This document shows positions 1 to 9,676 of a stretch of 42,621 nt of DNA, piece by piece. The stretch covers positions 1 to 42,621 of the forward strand of contig CALHXU010000090.1 of the NCBI GenBank assembly GCA_938040365.1, in the 5' to 3' direction. A model generated the notes under the pieces. The model saw only the letters and a program-made list of their open reading frames with translations. It ran no database searches and was not told the origin of the DNA. The stretch's first letter is position 1. Each line of letters begins with the position of its first letter. Origin of the DNA: an uncultured Acidimicrobiales bacterium (GTDB lineage Bacteria; Actinomycetota; Acidimicrobiia; Acidimicrobiales; SHLQ01). The position numbers were made by a program, and so were the translations under genes.

Positions 1-152
1 GCGTGATCCCGGCAGCGCCGATACACGAATCGGTAGACCTCGTCGACGTGGGCGTCATAGAGCGCGGCGACCGCTTCAGATCGAGTGGCGGGAGCGCGCG
101 TGGTCGGGGTCAGACCCGCAATCTCTCCGATCGCACCATCGGGCCTGTTCAT
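1..152 (-). CDS. ECF (RpoE-like) sigma-70 factor, N-terminal fragment, runs off the left edge
   Basis: Reverse-strand reading from ATG at 152: MNRPDGAIGEIAGLTPTTRAPATRSEAVAALYDAHVDEVYRFVYRRCRDH; LYDxHxxxVYRFxYRR resembles sigma-70 region 2. Confidence 0.65.
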   Translation of the reverse strand, partial: MNRPDGAIGEIAGLTPTTRAPATRSEAVAALYDAHVDEVYRFVYRRCRDH

Positions 153-416
153 CCCCGCTCAATCCCCTTTTCCAGTACAGCATTCACGATTTAGGATCGC
201 CGAATTCTTCGCGTGGCTTCCTGCCGGGTGCACAAAAGTGCCCGGCTATCTCGTTCATCGCTTAGGTAGGTGAAAACCCCTCGCGGGAGGTCCGATTAGG
301 GGTAGGCGCCGATGCGGTTCATCTTTGAGGAGAAGATCCTCAGCGTTTCGAACGGGTCGGGTTCACTTTCTCGCACCGCTCGGGTTATCGGCGTCGGTGG
401 TCGTCTACCCTCGCGT

Positions 417-983
417 ATGGTTCGTTGGCGGTTGCTTGTTCTGATCATCGTTTCGTGTGTTGTGCTCGTGGCTTGTTCCACTGACGGTGAGGTCGCTATC
501 GAAACGTCGCCGACCGCCGAATCAGAAGAGTCGACTGTCGAGCCAGATGAGCCCGCTCCCGAACTAGAAGAGCCGGCCGTAGAAGAAGACGGTGCGCTTC
601 GGAGCGCCGCAGAGTTCGATCAGCGCCAGCCCCCGCCAGTTGAAATAGTTCAGGGTGAGTCCGTTATACCGATCGCGCCTACTTCCTATTGCTGGGGAGA
701 GGAATGCGCAAGTGGTGAAGAGATAGTGATCGACGAGCTGACAGTCGTTGCGGCTACAGACGGCGAGATTCGATTTAGGTTCCCTATCGACGGTTGGCGA
801 TTCAGTGCCTTTGCCTCGGTCGATGGCGGACCAGGTCGCAACGAGATCGATGTTGAGTCATTAGGAGACGGCGAGTTCTCCGTCGTGCTGACGGACCCGA
901 CCCAACCCGTCGTCGATCTCTTCGGCCAAGGGCCGACCCCGGGTCTATCCGGCGACGTCGGCGTGACGTTCCTCGTCCAGTAA
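417..983 (+). CDS. Putative lipoprotein with acidic linker, unknown function
   Basis: MVRWRLLVLIIVSCVVLVAC signal peptide with lipobox LVAC, then Glu/Pro-rich spacer. Internal ATG at 417 preferred over ORF start 312. Confidence 0.6.
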   Translation: MVRWRLLVLIIVSCVVLVACSTDGEVAIETSPTAESEESTVEPDEPAPELEEPAVEEDGALRSAAEFDQRQPPPVEIVQGESVIPIAPTSYCWGEECASGEEIVIDELTVVAATDGEIRFRFPIDGWRFSAFASVDGGPGRNEIDVESLGDGEFSVVLTDPTQPVVDLFGQGPTPGLSGDVGVTFLVQ

Positions 984-1072
984 GACTCGCAGCGAAGGGT
1001 TGAGCTGAGCGGAAGCCTCCGCCCGCCTATATCGAGGATGCCGGACTGGCGGGATTGAGCGGACCGGAAAAA

Positions 1073-1918
1073 TCAGTTCTGTTCGCGCCAGTCGGACTTG
1101 GGGTAGGTGCCGATTCGTTTCATCTTCGAGCAGAAGAACTGCAGCTCTTCGAGTGCATTTTGTACGGCCGGGTCTGATGGGTGGCCTTCGACCTCGGCGT
1201 AGAACTGGGCGGCGGTAAAGCTCTGGTCGATGATGTAGCTCTCGAGCTTGGTGATGTTCACGCCGTTCGTGGCGAATCCGCCGAGTGCTTTGTAGAGCGC
1301 ACCGGGGACGCTGCGGGTTTCGAACACGAGGCTCGTCATTGCGGGGCCAGCGAGCGGGTCGGGCTCAGATGATGAGCGCGACATGATGACGAAGCGGGTC
1401 GTGTTTCCAATGCGGTCTTCGATACGGCTGCGCAGGATCTGCAGGCCGTAGGTTTCGGCAGCGAGTTCGCTCGCAATAGCGCCAAAAGATGGGTCGTTGC
1501 GCTCGGCTGCTTCTTTCGCTGCGCCGGCCGTATCACCGAAATCCATTGGCTCGACGCCGAGCTCTTTGATGAGGTCGCGACACTGGGCAAGGCCTTGCTC
1601 GTGCGAAGCGATCGTTTTCAGCGAGTCGAGCGTGGCGCCAGCCGGTGCGAGGAGTTGGTGGCGAATTGGCTGGTAGTGCTCGCCAATGATGAACAGGCTC
1701 GACTCGGGTAGGAGGTGGTGGATGTCGGCCACTCGTCCACCGAGCGTGTTCTCGATCGGGATCATGCCAAGATCACAATCGCCCGATTCCACGGCCGCAA
1801 AAGCCTGGGCAAAAGTGTCGAAACCAACCGGGTTCATGTCGGGGTATGCGGCTGAGCAGGCGAGGTGCGAATACGCCCCTGGTACGCCTTGGAATGCAAT
1901 ACGGTTTCGAGAAGTCAC
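1073..1918 (-). CDS. pheA: Prephenate dehydratase
   Basis: IAFQGVPGAYSHLA, GMIPIENTLGG, NTTRFVIMSR and a C-terminal ACT-like ESYIIDQSFTAAQFYAEVEGH segment. Confidence 0.93.
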   Translation of the reverse strand: MTSRNRIAFQGVPGAYSHLACSAAYPDMNPVGFDTFAQAFAAVESGDCDLGMIPIENTLGGRVADIHHLLPESSLFIIGEHYQPIRHQLLAPAGATLDSLKTIASHEQGLAQCRDLIKELGVEPMDFGDTAGAAKEAAERNDPSFGAIASELAAETYGLQILRSRIEDRIGNTTRFVIMSRSSSEPDPLAGPAMTSLVFETRSVPGALYKALGGFATNGVNITKLESYIIDQSFTAAQFYAEVEGHPSDPAVQNALEELQFFCSKMKRIGTYPKSDWREQN

Positions 1919-1971
1919 ACGATGATTGTACCCACGGAGGAAATCTTCAGGATCTTTGCCACGATAGGGCT

Positions 1972-2736
1972 GTGGATGAACACGCGCTGAGGGCGCTCAT
2001 TACCCAAATCCAGAACGGCGAAACCACCGCCGACGAAGCGGTCGCCGAACTTGCACGGCTGCCGTTCAACGACCTCGGAAACGCAACGCACGCCCGAATC
2101 GATCACCATCGGGCACTCCGGCAAGGCTTGCCCGAAGCGATCTACGGACCCGGCAAGAGCGCCGACCAGTGCGTCGCCATCGTCGCAGAGTTTCTCGACA
2201 ACGGCACCGGGCCCGTTGTCATCACCCGCGTGGATGACTCCCAACGCGAAGCGCTCGTCGGTGCTCACCCCGGCGCGGTCGAACTCGGCGGAGTTCTGAG
2301 CTGGCGACACGCCCCGCTCGACGGGACGCGCTGTGTCGCGGTTGTGAGCGCAGGTACTGCCGATACCCCCGTCGGCGACGAGTGCGAAGCAACCCTCACC
2401 GCATACGGCACACGGGTCGATCGGTTGAGCGATGTGGGCGTTGCCGGCATCCATCGATTGCTCGCCGAAGTCGATCGCATTCGCGAGGCCGATGTGGTCA
2501 TCGTGATCGCCGGGATGGAAGGCGCCCTCGCATCGGTTGTCGGTGGGCTGTGCGCGCGGCCGGTTATCGCCGTGCCGACCAGTGTTGGATACGGTGCCGG
2601 ATTCGAAGGGGTGACGGCGTTGCTCGGCATGCTCGCCACTTGCGCAGCAGGAGTCAATGTTGTCGGTATCGACAACGGCTACGGGGCTGCGGTGAGCGCG
2701 ATCAAGATGTTGCAGCTGGCAGACGACGCTCGATGA
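1972..2736 (+). CDS. larB: LarB-like pyridinium-3,5-biscarboxylic acid mononucleotide synthase (AIR carboxylase fold)
   Basis: GTG start VDEHALRALITQIQNGETTADEAVAEL, VVSAGTADTPVGDECEATLTAYG, VVIVIAGMEGALASVVGGL; overlaps larC by ATGA. Confidence 0.88.
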   Translation: MDEHALRALITQIQNGETTADEAVAELARLPFNDLGNATHARIDHHRALRQGLPEAIYGPGKSADQCVAIVAEFLDNGTGPVVITRVDDSQREALVGAHPGAVELGGVLSWRHAPLDGTRCVAVVSAGTADTPVGDECEATLTAYGTRVDRLSDVGVAGIHRLLAEVDRIREADVVIVIAGMEGALASVVGGLCARPVIAVPTSVGYGAGFEGVTALLGMLATCAAGVNVVGIDNGYGAAVSAIKMLQLADDAR

Positions 2737-3893
2737 CCGCGATCTGGATTCATCCGTTCAACGGCATTGCCGGTGATATGACGCTCGGCGCGCTGATCGA
2801 CGCCGGAGTCGATGTCGAACAGCTGCGAACAGATCTCGGGAGGCTCGACGTCGACGGCTGGGAGCTCAAGGTCGAGAAGATTTCGCGCAACGGAATCGGC
2901 GCAACGAACGTGACCGTCGAAACGAACGAAGGGCACTCGCACCGCACCGCTGGAGACATCATCACGCTCGTCGAGGCCGCCGGCCTTCCAACACGAGCAA
3001 CCGACCGTGCCGTTGCCGTGTTTACCGCACTGGCCGAAGCCGAGGGAAAGATCCACCAGGCCGACCCGGCATCGGTGCACTTTCACGAGGTCGGCGGAAT
3101 CGATGCGATCATCGATGTCGTCGGCACGTGCCTTTGCCTTGAAGCGCTCGATGTCGACCGCATCGTCGTCGCCCCGGTGGCGATGGGTCAGGGAATCGCG
3201 AAGAGCGCCCACGGAAAGATCCCGAATCCCGCTCCGGCAACGGTCGCGCTGCTCGAGGGAGTACCCGTAAAGGGCCTCGATGTCAGGGTCGAACTGACGA
3301 CGCCTACGGGTGCGGCGATCGTCGCAGCGCTCGCCGATGCGTTCGGGCCGATGCCCGACATGGTCATCTCGGCGTCGGGGTTTGGCGCTGGAGACAACGA
3401 ACTCGACGAGCACCCGAACGTGCTTCATGTCGTTCTCGGTGAGGGTGTCGCTCACAGCACCGAACAACTCGTCGTGCTCGAGGTCAACATCGACGACCTG
3501 AGCGGTGAGTACCTCGCCCATGCCGTGACCCAGCTGCTGGCCGCCGGAGCGCTCGATGCGTGGATCACGCCGATCGAAATGAAACACCGACGACCTGCCG
3601 CAACCGTTTCGGCTCTGGTCGAACCCCACCTGATCGAACCGGTCGGCGACGTCCTGCTCAAAGAAACTGGCTCTCTCGGTTACCGGGCCCATGGGGTTGA
3701 CCGCAGGGCGATCGACCGGACGATCGAGGTGGTCACCTTCGAAGGCCACGACGTTCGAGTGAAGGTCACGACCAACACCGCAAAGGCCGAGTTTGCTGAC
3801 GTGATCAGGGCAGCAGTTGCCCTCGACCGTCCAGCTCGCCAAGTCGCAGCCGACGTCGAGGCTGCGTGGAACGTACAATCCACCAATGACTGA
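2733..3893 (+). CDS. larC: LarC-like nickel insertion protein (single ORF, no frameshift)
   Basis: MTAIWIHPFNGIAGDMTLGALIDAGVD, VHFHEVGGIDAIIDVVG, VELTTPTGAAIVAAL, VNIDDLSGEYLAHA. Confidence 0.9.
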   Translation: MTAIWIHPFNGIAGDMTLGALIDAGVDVEQLRTDLGRLDVDGWELKVEKISRNGIGATNVTVETNEGHSHRTAGDIITLVEAAGLPTRATDRAVAVFTALAEAEGKIHQADPASVHFHEVGGIDAIIDVVGTCLCLEALDVDRIVVAPVAMGQGIAKSAHGKIPNPAPATVALLEGVPVKGLDVRVELTTPTGAAIVAALADAFGPMPDMVISASGFGAGDNELDEHPNVLHVVLGEGVAHSTEQLVVLEVNIDDLSGEYLAHAVTQLLAAGALDAWITPIEMKHRRPAATVSALVEPHLIEPVGDVLLKETGSLGYRAHGVDRRAIDRTIEVVTFEGHDVRVKVTTNTAKAEFADVIRAAVALDRPARQVAADVEAAWNVQSTND

Positions 3894-4602
3894 CGATCGC
3901 TTCTACTTCCGCCAACTGCTCTCGGGTCGAGACTTCGCAGAGGACAATCCAATGGCAGCCCAGATGGTCAATTTCGTCTACCTCATCGGCGACCGTGAAA
4001 CCAAAGAGGCAATCGTGGTCGACCCCGCCTATGACCCGGCTGGAATTCTGGAGGTGCTCGAAGCCGACGGCATGACGTGTGTCGGCATGCTCGGCACGCA
4101 CTATCACGCCGACCACGTCGGTGGATCCATGATGGGATTCGAGCTGCAGGGGGCAGCTGAGCTACTCGAGCAAATCAATGTGCCGCTGCACGTGCAGGCC
4201 GACGAGGCCGACTTCGTAAAGAAGGTCACCGGGCTTACCGACGTGAACCTTGTGCAACACAACGGCAGTAGCGCGATCGATGTCGGCGAGATCGCAATCG
4301 AACTGTTGCACACGCCCGGCCATACCCCCGGGTCCCAGTGCTTTCTGGTCGAAAACCGGCTCGTCGCCGGCGACACTCTCTTCCTGCAAGGATGTGGTCG
4401 AACTGACCTGCCCGGTGGCGACCCCGAACAGCTCTACCGCAGCCTCACCACGGTGCTGTCGAAGGTCCCCGATGATGCGATTCTGTTCCCGGGCCACCAG
4501 TACTCGCCCGCACCGTCGGCAACAATGGGCCAGACCCGCAAAGACAACTTTGTGTTCGCACCATCGAGCGCCGAGGAATGGCTCGCGATGTTTGGCGCTT
4601 AG
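3886..4602 (+). CDS. MBL-fold hydrolase, hydroxyacylglutathione hydrolase-like
   Basis: THYHADHVGG metal motif, HTPGHTPGS, VAGDTLFLQGCGRTD, FPGHQY. Confidence 0.88.
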   Translation: MTDDRFYFRQLLSGRDFAEDNPMAAQMVNFVYLIGDRETKEAIVVDPAYDPAGILEVLEADGMTCVGMLGTHYHADHVGGSMMGFELQGAAELLEQINVPLHVQADEADFVKKVTGLTDVNLVQHNGSSAIDVGEIAIELLHTPGHTPGSQCFLVENRLVAGDTLFLQGCGRTDLPGGDPEQLYRSLTTVLSKVPDDAILFPGHQYSPAPSATMGQTRKDNFVFAPSSAEEWLAMFGA

Positions 4603-5567
4603 CGGCCCGTTTCGGCCCAAATGTGTCCACACAAGTCGCAGCGAATGTGCAACTGACCCGACACGGGATCGACGATGTCGACCTTCGAAACATGCTCGCA
4701 TACCGGACACGGCAGCGACTCGGGTACGGCGTGCGCGTGATGAACTGGCTGGCTTTGTTGCTGGTTGCGGGCGGCCGCCCTTTCACGTTGGGCTCGGGCC
4801 TTTCGCCGCTCATCGCCGCCGAAGAACTTGGGACGGTTCGCCCAGAACGTGATCTTTTCGGGTTCGTTCTTCGGCCGCAGCTGACCCCATGGATCATCGG
4901 GGTCGGCCCCGCGAGACGTTGGCGCCGGGGCCTGCTGAGCATCTAACTCGGTCCCATCGACATCTGCTTCGAGCGGCGGCCCGACCGGATCGAACAGGCC
5001 AGCAAGGCTCATCACTGCGGCAGGCTCCGGTGGAGTGAACGGCGCAGAATCGAGTACCTGAGTCGTCGGCGCGGTCGACGTGATTTCGGGTTCGGTCGCC
5101 TCTACGTCTTGGGCTGTGTGGGTGACCCAACCGTCGTCGTCGTCGAACGAATTGACCCAATCGACCGGATCGACCGTTTCGCCGGTGTCGTCTTCGCCGA
5201 ACGCCGATTGCGGTTCCACCGACTCGATGGTGTCGATCTCGACGGACTCTTCGATCGAAATATTCTTCGTTGAGAAGGGCTCGTCAAATTTGGCGAGGAT
5301 TTCGCCCGGACCAGGGTTGTCGAGATCGATGATGTCGTCGTAGAAGTCTGGTTCGACGACCTCGGGCAGCGGCTCGAGTGCAGCCTGAAGATCGGGGTCG
5401 TCAAATGCGATAGATGAGTCAAATGCGGTATCTACATCGATGGGAGCGGACGTCGCCTCTTCGATGGCGAGCTCGGAAACACGTTCGCGGGCGGTTGGTG
5501 TACCGGGTGCGATTTCGCCGAAGACCGACTCGAACGTCGGCCACTCCGATTGCTCTTGCTCTGACAT
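4599..5567 (-). CDS. Acidic protein with C-terminal zinc ribbon, unknown function
   Basis: Start MSEQEQSEWPTFESVF at 5567; long acidic middle; C-terminal CPVC...CDLCGHIW. Confidence 0.6.
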   Translation of the reverse strand: MSEQEQSEWPTFESVFGEIAPGTPTARERVSELAIEEATSAPIDVDTAFDSSIAFDDPDLQAALEPLPEVVEPDFYDDIIDLDNPGPGEILAKFDEPFSTKNISIEESVEIDTIESVEPQSAFGEDDTGETVDPVDWVNSFDDDDGWVTHTAQDVEATEPEITSTAPTTQVLDSAPFTPPEPAAVMSLAGLFDPVGPPLEADVDGTELDAQQAPAPTSRGADPDDPWGQLRPKNEPEKITFWANRPKFFGGDERRKARAQRERAAARNQQQSQPVHHAHAVPESLPCPVCEHVSKVDIVDPVSGQLHIRCDLCGHIWAETGR

Positions 5568-5730
5568 TCCTACATATCTCCGACAGTCGCCTAAAGAATA
5601 GTCTGTCGTACGAAGCCCGATTCCACTATGGGTCGATCGGCTGAGGTGAGGTGCGAAGTGAACACGCCGCGCATTGGCCCACTCGAACCCTGAACCATTG
5701 ATATCTCGATCGAAATGCCGATAGTCCACG

Positions 5731-6132
5731 ATGTCTTTGTCAACATCTCCTGATGCCGCAAACCAAAGGATCCAACGTCTCGAAGATGCGCTTGTAGTCG
5801 AGCGTGCCCGGGCAGATTCTGCTGAGAGGCAACTGCGAGAGGTTCAAGAAGCGGTCCGGGCGTTTGAACAAAGACAAGAGGTCGTCATTCGTGCCCGAAA
5901 GGCACGTGAAGCAACGATGCTCGAGCAAGCTCGTCTCGAAGGTCAGCGAGGAGCGCTACGGCCCGCCGGCCATCACGGCTCCGAACAGCTTGTGGACGTC
6001 CGAACCATCATCGATGCGGGAGTGGCCGCGGCGTGGGGTGACCCCGATCCAACACTCGATGACCGACTCGATCGGTACCTCGAGAGCAGCTTTGAACCCG
6101 ACCGTTCTCGCGACTGGATGCTTGAGGGCTGA
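5731..6132 (+). CDS. Small coiled-coil protein, unknown function
   Basis: MSLSTSPDAANQRIQRLEDALVVERARADSAERQLREVQEAVRAFEQRQ; long charged helix. Confidence 0.55.
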   Translation: MSLSTSPDAANQRIQRLEDALVVERARADSAERQLREVQEAVRAFEQRQEVVIRARKAREATMLEQARLEGQRGALRPAGHHGSEQLVDVRTIIDAGVAAAWGDPDPTLDDRLDRYLESSFEPDRSRDWMLEG

Positions 6133-6138
6133 CAGCGC

Positions 6139-6471
6139 CTACCAGGCGAGGTCGCTCAGCGCTTGTTCGAAGCGCTCCTCGTCGTTGAGTCCCTCTCGGA
6201 AATCAAGGACGTCAGAGTCAGTGATGTCAGCGCCGATGTGGACGCGAGGACCCACTCGAGGGATCGTCCAGAAGTCGACCTTGACCTTCAATGAACTCAA
6301 CGCCTCGAGGATCTGTTGGGTGCATGTCTTGACCACCGTTGCGTCACAAAAATTGCATGTGAAGTGGTACTCAGAGGCGTGGGTATCAACGCACACACGA
6401 GCAAGGACATCTCCTGGAGAAACCTCTTGGTCCCCACAGGTTGGACATGTAACTTTCACTTTCGCTGCCAC
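6139..6471 (-). CDS. Zinc-ribbon-containing hypothetical protein
   Basis: CPTCGDQEV...CNFCDATV. Confidence 0.6.
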   Translation of the reverse strand: MAAKVKVTCPTCGDQEVSPGDVLARVCVDTHASEYHFTCNFCDATVVKTCTQQILEALSSLKVKVDFWTIPRVGPRVHIGADITDSDVLDFREGLNDEERFEQALSDLAW

Positions 6472-6571
6472 GCTCTGTTAGTCGGCAGGGTCTTAACGTT
6501 CTCAAGGAGTAGTCGCCGATTTTTCGAATTTCGCTTCCGAAATCGGCTGTAGACGCGCTAAAACAACAACC

Positions 6572-6853
6572 ATGTTGAACGTAAACGAGTACTTCGATGG
6601 GAACGTGAAGTCGATTGGTTTCCAAGGCGATCCGCTGGCGTCGTCGGTCGGCGTCATGGCACCAGGTGAGTACGAGTTCGGTACGAGCCAGAACGAGGTC
6701 ATGACCGTTATTTCCGGCGAGCTAGTCGTTTCGCTTCCCGGCAGCGACGAGTTTGCCCCCTACCCAGCGGGAAGTTCGTTCGAAGTGGCGGCGAACGAAA
6801 AGTTCCAACTCAAGGTCGCCGTCGAAACGGCGTACCTCTGCACCTACGAATAG
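6572..6853 (+). CDS. ppnP: Pyrimidine/purine nucleoside phosphorylase (PpnP/DUF1255 cupin)
   Basis: [57 protein letters not shown]. Confidence 0.9.
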   Translation: MLNVNEYFDGNVKSIGFQGDPLASSVGVMAPGEYEFGTSQNEVMTVISGELVVSLPGSDEFAPYPAGSSFEVAANEKFQLKVAVETAYLCTYE

Positions 6854-6863
6854 GGGAGATGAA

Positions 6864-7229
6864 ATGTCGGACGACAAAGCGTTGCAGCGGATCTACGACA
6901 TGACGTTTGGGTACATGTACCCGTTCTACGTCGCGAAGGCGGAACGTAAGGGGTACAGCAAACGCGATGTTGACAAGATCATCCGTTGGCTAACCGGCTA
7001 TGACCAACGCCAGCTCATGGCACAGACCCGCAATGAGAAGACGTTAGAGAATTTCTTCGCTGATGCTCCGGCTATGAACCCGAATCGGTCGTTGATCACC
7101 GGTGTGATCTGTGGTGTTCGGGTCGAAGAGGTTGAGGAAGCTACGATGCGCGAGATTCGCTACCTCGACAAACTCATCGACGAGCTCACCCGAGGCAAGA
7201 AGATGGAGTCGATCCTGCGAAGCGGTTGA
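6864..7229 (+). CDS. DUF2200 family protein
   Basis: [46 protein letters not shown]; start preceded by GGGAGA. Confidence 0.8.
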   Translation: MSDDKALQRIYDMTFGYMYPFYVAKAERKGYSKRDVDKIIRWLTGYDQRQLMAQTRNEKTLENFFADAPAMNPNRSLITGVICGVRVEEVEEATMREIRYLDKLIDELTRGKKMESILRSG

Positions 7230-7246
7230 GGATCTGAGCTGAACCG

Positions 7247-8146
7247 TTAGGCGTTGATGTCGAAGCCGTCCAGTGTGAACTCGACTCGGCGGTTGAGGGC
7301 CCGTCCTTCTGCCGTGGCGTTGTCGGCAATTGGTTGGCTCTCGCCTTCGCCCGACGTGAAGATACGAGCATCGTCTCCGCCCCGCTCTACGATCCATTCA
7401 CGGACCGCTTCAACTCGTTGCTGTGATAGTTCGAGGTTCGCTGCGTCGTCACCTTGTGAATCGGTATGGCCGAACACCCACAACGTAGCTTCGGGCTGTT
7501 CTTCGAGAAGTAGAGGGCTGAACGCGAGGATCGATTCGAACTCGGGGGTGATGACGGCGCTGCCCGTTTCGAACAGGACGTTGTCCTTCAAGAACACGGC
7601 CTGAGAGGCTTCGCTGTCGAAGGGAACATCGGGATCGATCGTGTATTCGGCAACGACGTTTCCATCGCCGAGAATCCGCTCGAATGCATCGACGGTCAGG
7701 TCTGAGATTGCGGGCGATGGGACGGTTCCTCGAAGGTAGATCTTCCCATCGGCGAGGATGGCGTGATTTCCCTCGGCATGGGCGGGTGATGGAGGCGAGT
7801 CAGTCCCAACCGGAGAGACATCGCCAGGCGCGTCGGCGGAGCTGCCGGACGGATTGCCCGCAGCAACGGCGGCCAGTGCTTCTGGAGGTTCGCCATCGGT
7901 GCTTCTGTCGGCTGGGATGAAGTTGGCGGTCTCAGCAGGGTTTGCGTCGGTCCCGGAGGTCACCTCGGTTTGAGCATTGGTCGAACCACCGCAGGCAGCG
8001 AGTGCAATCACGAGCGCGGCCGAGGCAGCATACGCTCGCATGCGAGGCGAGAAGCTGAGCTTCGGTACGACGGACTGGTCGATGTTGTTGTTGCTGGTGG
8101 GAAGGACGACGCCGATGAAATCGTGGGGTTGCGTTCTCTGTTCCAT
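7247..8146 (-). CDS. OmpA-family lipoprotein (start at 8041 also possible)
   Basis: C-terminal VFGHTDSQGDDAANLELSQQRVEAVREWI...NRRVEFTL; MRAYAASAALVIALAAC lipobox from an internal Met. Confidence 0.8.
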   Translation of the reverse strand: MEQRTQPHDFIGVVLPTSNNNIDQSVVPKLSFSPRMRAYAASAALVIALAACGGSTNAQTEVTSGTDANPAETANFIPADRSTDGEPPEALAAVAAGNPSGSSADAPGDVSPVGTDSPPSPAHAEGNHAILADGKIYLRGTVPSPAISDLTVDAFERILGDGNVVAEYTIDPDVPFDSEASQAVFLKDNVLFETGSAVITPEFESILAFSPLLLEEQPEATLWVFGHTDSQGDDAANLELSQQRVEAVREWIVERGGDDARIFTSGEGESQPIADNATAEGRALNRRVEFTLDGFDINA

Positions 8147-8242
8147 GCCCGGGGATCGGGCAGAAAAAATCACCGCTTGAGGCTCCCGCCCAAAAGTTCA
8201 GAAGTTCGCAACCTCGGGCGTTGACGGCGCGAACGAGTCGCC

Positions 8243-8641
8243 CTATTCCTCAGGCGTCGCCCCAAAGGTAAGGCCGCTGCTGCTGAAGGTCGTCCCGTAG
8301 GTGACCGCCAGAGTTGCGACCTGCATGAGCGCATCGACCAACTGGGTGTCGACGAGTTCGGCGAGCGGGTGGATAAACGCGCTCCACAGGTATTCGCCAG
8401 ATGCGGCGTAGCGAGCATCGAGGGCGCGATCGAAATTCGCTGACAGACACGTCGAGACATCCTCGGGGCTCATGTCGGCAATCTCGGCAACTGGGGTGAT
8501 GATGCGCATTCGGTTGGCCCGTTCGTCGGACAGAACGATCAGGGTTCGACCGAAGTAGTCGAACTGCCACGAACCAGGTTGGGCCTGGTGCATAAGGTCG
8601 GCGTTCTCATGTAGCAGCGCATCAAGTTGCGTGATGTCCAT
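8243..8641 (-). CDS. YbjN/Tir-chaperone-like hypothetical protein
   Basis: WQFDYFGRTLIVLSDERANRMRIITPVAEI resembles the YbjN-type fold; length and context only. Confidence 0.45.
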   Translation of the reverse strand: MDITQLDALLHENADLMHQAQPGSWQFDYFGRTLIVLSDERANRMRIITPVAEIADMSPEDVSTCLSANFDRALDARYAASGEYLWSAFIHPLAELVDTQLVDALMQVATLAVTYGTTFSSSGLTFGATPEE

Positions 8642-8717
8642 TGCAAACCAGTCTACGCGTCGGCTCAGTGTGCGAGCATCGCCCCTTCCAGCGCTGACGA
8701 ACCCGTGCAGCGTCCCG

Positions 8718-8745
8718 TTTCGTAGGGGCAGGCACCCTTACGAAA
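8718..8745. repeat. Palindrome TTTCGTAGGGG-CAGGCA-CCCTTACGAAA, family member A
   Basis: 11-bp arms, one mismatch; same arm sequence as 9677-9706. Confidence 0.8.
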
Positions 8746-8840
8746 TTTCCCTAGCGAAGTTGGGCGTTAGAGGTCGATGCGGCAAGCGTCGGTGTCGGTC
8801 TCGATATAGGTTGCTCTCTCTCTTGAAGTGAGGAACCCCC

Positions 8841-9665
8841 ATGCCATCACTCGACTTTGACCGTGAAACGGTCGAGCTCACAAACGACAACGCTGCTCGC
8901 CTTCGAAAGTTGAACCTCGGAGCTGGTTTGCTGCACCTCATTACCGGTGTGATCATCATCGTGATTGGCGACCTCGACTTCGAACTTCCGGTCGGCGGCT
9001 TCAACATCAGTGGTCCACCCGGAACTCCACTAAGCAATGGCGTGCTCAATGAGTTCTTCGGCATTCCGCTGGCAATTGGGGTCGCCGCATTCTCGTTACT
9101 GTCGGCGTTCTTCCACTTCCTGATCGCCGTACCCGCGTTCGGTGGATACAAGAGCGAGCTTCGCCGTGGCCGCAATCGGTTCCGTTGGGTCGAGTACTCG
9201 TTGTCCTCGACGCTCATGATCATCCTGATCGGTGCGACGACCGGCATAGTCGACCTCGGGGCGCTGATCGCGCTTGCGTTTGCCAACATCTCGATGATCT
9301 TGTTCGGCTGGATCATGGAGATGGTCAACATCACCGGCGACGAAGCGCCTTCCGAAAAGGTGTGGTTCACTCCGTTCTGGATGGGCTGCATTGCCGGTGT
9401 TGGACCGTGGCTCGCAATTCTCGTGCCGCTGTGGTTCAACGTTTCACAGGACGGAGCGCAAGGCCCGCCCGGGTTCGTGTACGGCATTATCGTGTCGATC
9501 TTCTTCTTCTTCAACACGTTCGCGATCAACCAATGGCTGCAGTACAAACGGGTGGGAAAGTGGGCTGACTATCTGCACGGCGAACGGGTCTACATCATCT
9601 TGAGTTTCGTTGCGAAGAGCGTGTTGGCGTGGCAGATCTTCGCCAACACCCTGATCCCGGTCTGA
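8841..9665 (+). CDS. Heliorhodopsin
   Basis: Seven hydrophobic segments; RWVEYSLSSTLMI (putative counterion Glu118) and YIILSFVAKSVLAWQIFANTL (putative Schiff-base Lys259); FVYGI..SIFFFFNTFAINQWLQYKRVGKWADYLHGE. Confidence 0.92.
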   Translation: MPSLDFDRETVELTNDNAARLRKLNLGAGLLHLITGVIIIVIGDLDFELPVGGFNISGPPGTPLSNGVLNEFFGIPLAIGVAAFSLLSAFFHFLIAVPAFGGYKSELRRGRNRFRWVEYSLSSTLMIILIGATTGIVDLGALIALAFANISMILFGWIMEMVNITGDEAPSEKVWFTPFWMGCIAGVGPWLAILVPLWFNVSQDGAQGPPGFVYGIIVSIFFFFNTFAINQWLQYKRVGKWADYLHGERVYIILSFVAKSVLAWQIFANTLIPV

Positions 9666-9676
9666 CCACGGCCCTA

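Noticed and set aside
2679-3878. 399-aa reverse ORF opposite larC
   Set aside because: Shadow ORF of a GC-rich codon pattern; low-complexity translation, while the forward LarC is unambiguous.
8738-9547. 269-aa reverse ORF opposite the heliorhodopsin
   Set aside because: No recognisable domain; the forward protein has family motifs and seven TM segments.
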